A stretch of DNA of 8,490 bases from Bryobacterales bacterium (GTDB taxonomy: Bacteria; Acidobacteriota; Terriglobia; Bryobacterales; Bryobacteraceae): the NCBI GenBank assembly GCA_016880505.1, contig JAEHDI010000744.1:1-8490 (forward strand), in the 5' to 3' direction. The position numbers and the translations under genes are program-made. Under the pieces are notes generated by a model. That model was not told where the DNA came from, did no database searches, and saw only the letters and a program-made list of their open reading frames with translations. Shown here one piece after another: positions 6,982-8,490 of the stretch (within the stretch, counting starts at the first letter, position 1; each line of letters begins with the position of its first letter).

Positions 6982-7315
6982 TCGGAGACTCCCTATCGTT
7001 TCGGGGTCGACACTCCTAAACTCTAAGAGCCCAAGTGCCTTTTAGTAAATAGTGTCTGGTACCATTCGGCTCGCAGATTGTACTAGCCCGGAGTGAGCAG
7101 GCGCCTAGTACGTTTCCATTGTGGTGAAGGTTCCAGCGGTGAAGAGCGATTTCGAGGAATGCTTTTGGGGTGCGTGAAGCCTGGGCGGTCATCGCCCTCA
7201 CTGGCCATTGAACGGCTTTGGAATGAGGGATGGCCGTCTAGCCCGGCGTCATGAACCAGGCCCAATGGCGCCTCACCCCCCCCGGCCACCTCCGGCCGTA
7301 TCCGTTTGAGAAGTG
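6982..7315. other. Gene-poor stretch between the glucosaminidase gene and tRNA-Arg
   Basis: I see no convincing gene here; the short frames on the minus strand (about 60-70 residues) have no ribosome binding site and no family look. It holds the glucosaminidase ribosome binding site at 6989-6994, a possible minus-strand -10 (TACAAT, 7077-7082) without a -35, and a small hairpin at 7183-7197 (5-bp stem, 5-base loop). A second 5-bp hairpin lies at 7283-7298 next to a run of eight C at 7276-7283. Neither hairpin has a T-run, so neither is a good tRNA terminator. The first part (7021-7080) is only 47% GC. Confidence 0.6.
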
Positions 7316-7392
7316 TGGTAGGCGCGGCAGGACTCGAACCTGCGACCCTCGGCTTAGAAGGCCGATGCTCTATCCACCTGAGCTACGCGCCC
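7316..7392 (-). tRNA. tRNA-Arg (anticodon TCT)
   Basis: This is a complete 77-base cloverleaf on the minus strand with the CCA end encoded (7316-7318). The acceptor stem pairs GGGCGCG with CGCGCCT, with a G-U first pair. The D arm is GCTC/GAGC, the anticodon stem TCGGC/GCCGA with loop CTTCTAA (7354-7360), and the T arm GCAGG/CCTGC with loop TTCGAAT. The anticodon TCT (7356-7358) reads AGA (and perhaps AGG) codons, which are rare in a high-GC genome. A TACAAT at 7412-7417, about 19 bases upstream, is a plausible -10 element, although the -35 is poor. The 3' half is duplicated at 6381-6427, which suggests use as an integration site. Confidence 0.98.
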
Positions 7393-7469
7393 GCGGACTG
7401 TGTCCTCTTCGATTGTAGACTACGAGGCCCGGCCGGCTGAAGCTGAAACCGGACGGAAAATCACCGGAC

Positions 7470-7497
7470 TTGCGACTCTGAAAAGAATCGCTACAAT
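7470..7497 (+). promoter_or_regulatory. Possible sigma-70-type promoter for the Gfo/Idh/MocA gene
   Basis: TTGCGA at 7470-7475 (4 of 6 consensus bases) and TACAAT at 7492-7497 (5 of 6) are separated by 16 bp. Transcription would begin near 7504, about 20 bases before the ATG, and the leader would include the AGGAG at 7514-7518. The tRNA-Arg promoter faces the other way in the same 131-bp gap, so the two units are divergent. Confidence 0.45.
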
Positions 7498-7523
7498 AGT
7501 ACAAATCCCGTTTAGGAGACGCG

Positions 7524-8490
7524 ATGCCGGACTGTACCCAGCCGCGGACGGAACGCCGGAGGTTCATCCAGACCTCCGCAGCAGCAGGCGGTTTGCTGCT
7601 GCTGAAACCCCGGACCGTCTTTGGCACGCAGGCCAACTCGACCCTCGAACTCGGCATTATCGGTTACGGAGGCCGCGGCTCCTGGATCTGCGATCTGTTC
7701 ACGGAGTTCACCACGACCCGAGTGGTCGCCGCGGCGGATCCTTTCCAGGGGCGCCTCGAGGAGGCCCGGGTAAAGTTGAAGTTGGATGCATCGCGCCTGC
7801 ACGGCGGGCTTGATGGGTTCCGGGACCTGGTCGCATCGAATTTGGACGCGGTGGCGATCGAAAGCCCGCCTTATTTTCACCCGGAACAAGCGGAGGCGGC
7901 CATCTCCGCAGGGAAACATGTGTATCTGGCCAAGCCGGCTGCGGTCGATGTGTGGGGCTGCCGCAGCATTCTCGCCAGCGGCGGAAAGGCCAAAGGAAAA
8001 CTGAGCTTCCTGGTGGACTTCCAGTCCCGCGCGTCGTCGGCGTTCCAGGAAGCGGTATTGCGGGTGCACTCCGGCGCCATCGGGTCGCCGGTGCTCGGCC
8101 ACATTTTCTATCACACAGGCCGGCTGAACCGTAAGGACACGCCGGGCATGACGCCGGCGCAGGCGCGGCTGAGCAACTGGGTGTTCGACAAAACGCTGTC
8201 AGGCGACATCATCGTCGAGCAGAACATCCATGTGCTGGACGTCGGCAACTGGTACCTGCGGTCGCACCCGTTGAAGGCGTGCGGAACGGGCGGGCGCCGG
8301 GCGCGCGTCGATGTCGGCGACTGTTGGGACCACTTCGTGGTCACCTACTGGTATCCCAATGATGTGCGCGTGGATTTCAGCTCCGCCCAGTTCATCAAGG
8401 GCTTCCACGACATGTGCATGCGCGTCTATGGAACGGCAGGCACGGTCGAAGCCCATTACGGGGGCGCGGTGAAGATCACCGGCGACAACC
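7524..8490 (+). CDS. Tat-exported Gfo/Idh/MocA family oxidoreductase, 3' truncated by window
   Basis: The frame opens at ATG 7524, with AGGAG at 7514-7518 five bases upstream, and stays open for 322 codons to the window end. Residues 11-15 (RRRFI) followed by an Ala/Gly/Leu-rich stretch to about 37 form a twin-arginine signal, so the enzyme would be exported folded with its cofactor. The Rossmann NAD(P)-binding motif GYGGRG is at 47-52, with an acidic residue ending the second strand in VVAAADP (D72). HVYLAKPAAVDV (132-143) replaces the common EKP motif; the key lysine K137 is kept and E is changed to A, a form I recall in Tat-type members of this family. GDIIVEQNIHVLD (227-239) supplies the E232/H236 pair expected at the active site. 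Family members oxidise, reduce or epimerise sugars and inositols, or hydrolyse glycosides through NAD redox steps; the substrate cannot be read here. About 100 C-terminal residues are missing if the length is typical. Confidence 0.92.
   Translation, partial: MPDCTQPRTERRRFIQTSAAAGGLLLLKPRTVFGTQANSTLELGIIGYGGRGSWICDLFTEFTTTRVVAAADPFQGRLEEARVKLKLDASRLHGGLDGFRDLVASNLDAVAIESPPYFHPEQAEAAISAGKHVYLAKPAAVDVWGCRSILASGGKAKGKLSFLVDFQSRASSAFQEAVLRVHSGAIGSPVLGHIFYHTGRLNRKDTPGMTPAQARLSNWVFDKTLSGDIIVEQNIHVLDVGNWYLRSHPLKACGTGGRRARVDVGDCWDHFVVTYWYPNDVRVDFSSAQFIKGFHDMCMRVYGTAGTVEAHYGGAVKITGDN

Noticed and set aside
7276..7298. Run of eight C next to a small hairpin as a tRNA terminator or phase-variable tract
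   Set aside because: The 5-bp stem has no T-run on either strand, and the C-run is in no gene or clear promoter, so neither role is supported.
7400..7813. 137-residue plus-strand frame near the tRNA
   Set aside because: It overlaps the Gfo/Idh/MocA gene in another frame, has Arg/Pro-rich content, and lacks a ribosome binding site. The frame from 7524 carries all the family motifs.
1..8490. CRISPR arrays, insertion sequences, transposases, toxin-antitoxin pairs
   Set aside because: I looked for regularly spaced repeats, terminal inverted repeats and family motifs on both strands and saw none; the only notable long repeat is the tRNA 3' end copy.

Overview
The window looks like a chromosomal segment from a high-GC (about 64% by hand count over 5521-5940), soil-type Acidobacteriota, most likely of the Solibacter/Bryobacter kind. 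This rests on recalled family habits, not a database search: a TPR tail of the DUF5107 type, Tat-exported Gfo/Idh/MocA and beta-helix proteins, a short secreted glucosaminidase-fold protein, and a decayed copy of a small secreted protein common in that phylum. The theme is export and glycan chemistry: nearly every protein has a Tat signal, a Sec signal or membrane segments.

Layout. 2-916 (+) is the 3' end of a TPR protein. It is followed 17 bp later by a Tat-exported right-handed beta-helix protein (934-2292), probably in the same operon. 2293-2832 has no intact gene; it holds a three-frame pseudogene remnant (about 2316-2722) and a strong hairpin terminator (2761-2792). A small orphan secreted protein (2833-3339, +) converges, with 6 bp between stop codons, on a large secreted glycosidase-like protein (3346-5124, -) that has its own good sigma-70 promoter (5160-5188). 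Upstream of it and co-oriented is an HGSNAT/DUF5009-type membrane acyltransferase (5205-6320, -).

6381-7392 is the most unusual part. An intact tRNA-Arg(TCT) gene lies at 7316-7392 (-). A 27-bp exact copy of its 3' end, with weaker similarity continuing to about 45 bp, lies in direct orientation at 6381-6427. The roughly 0.9 kb between them is lower in GC (56% by hand count over 6541-6960) and carries only a secreted glucosaminidase-like gene (6499-6981, -). This is the geometry left by site-specific integration at a tRNA 3' end, but no integrase is visible, so it would be a remnant or a very small passenger islet; a decayed tandem tRNA duplication remains possible. Divergent from the tRNA is a Tat-type Gfo/Idh/MocA oxidoreductase (7524-8490, +) that runs off the window.

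How the genes fit together: a beta-helix protein, a TIM-barrel-like secreted glycosidase, a sugar acetyltransferase-like membrane protein and a sugar-type oxidoreductase would suit breakdown or modification of environmental polysaccharide. Apart from the first pair, they are not in one operon. I found no CRISPR array, transposase, toxin-antitoxin pair or recognisable defence system.
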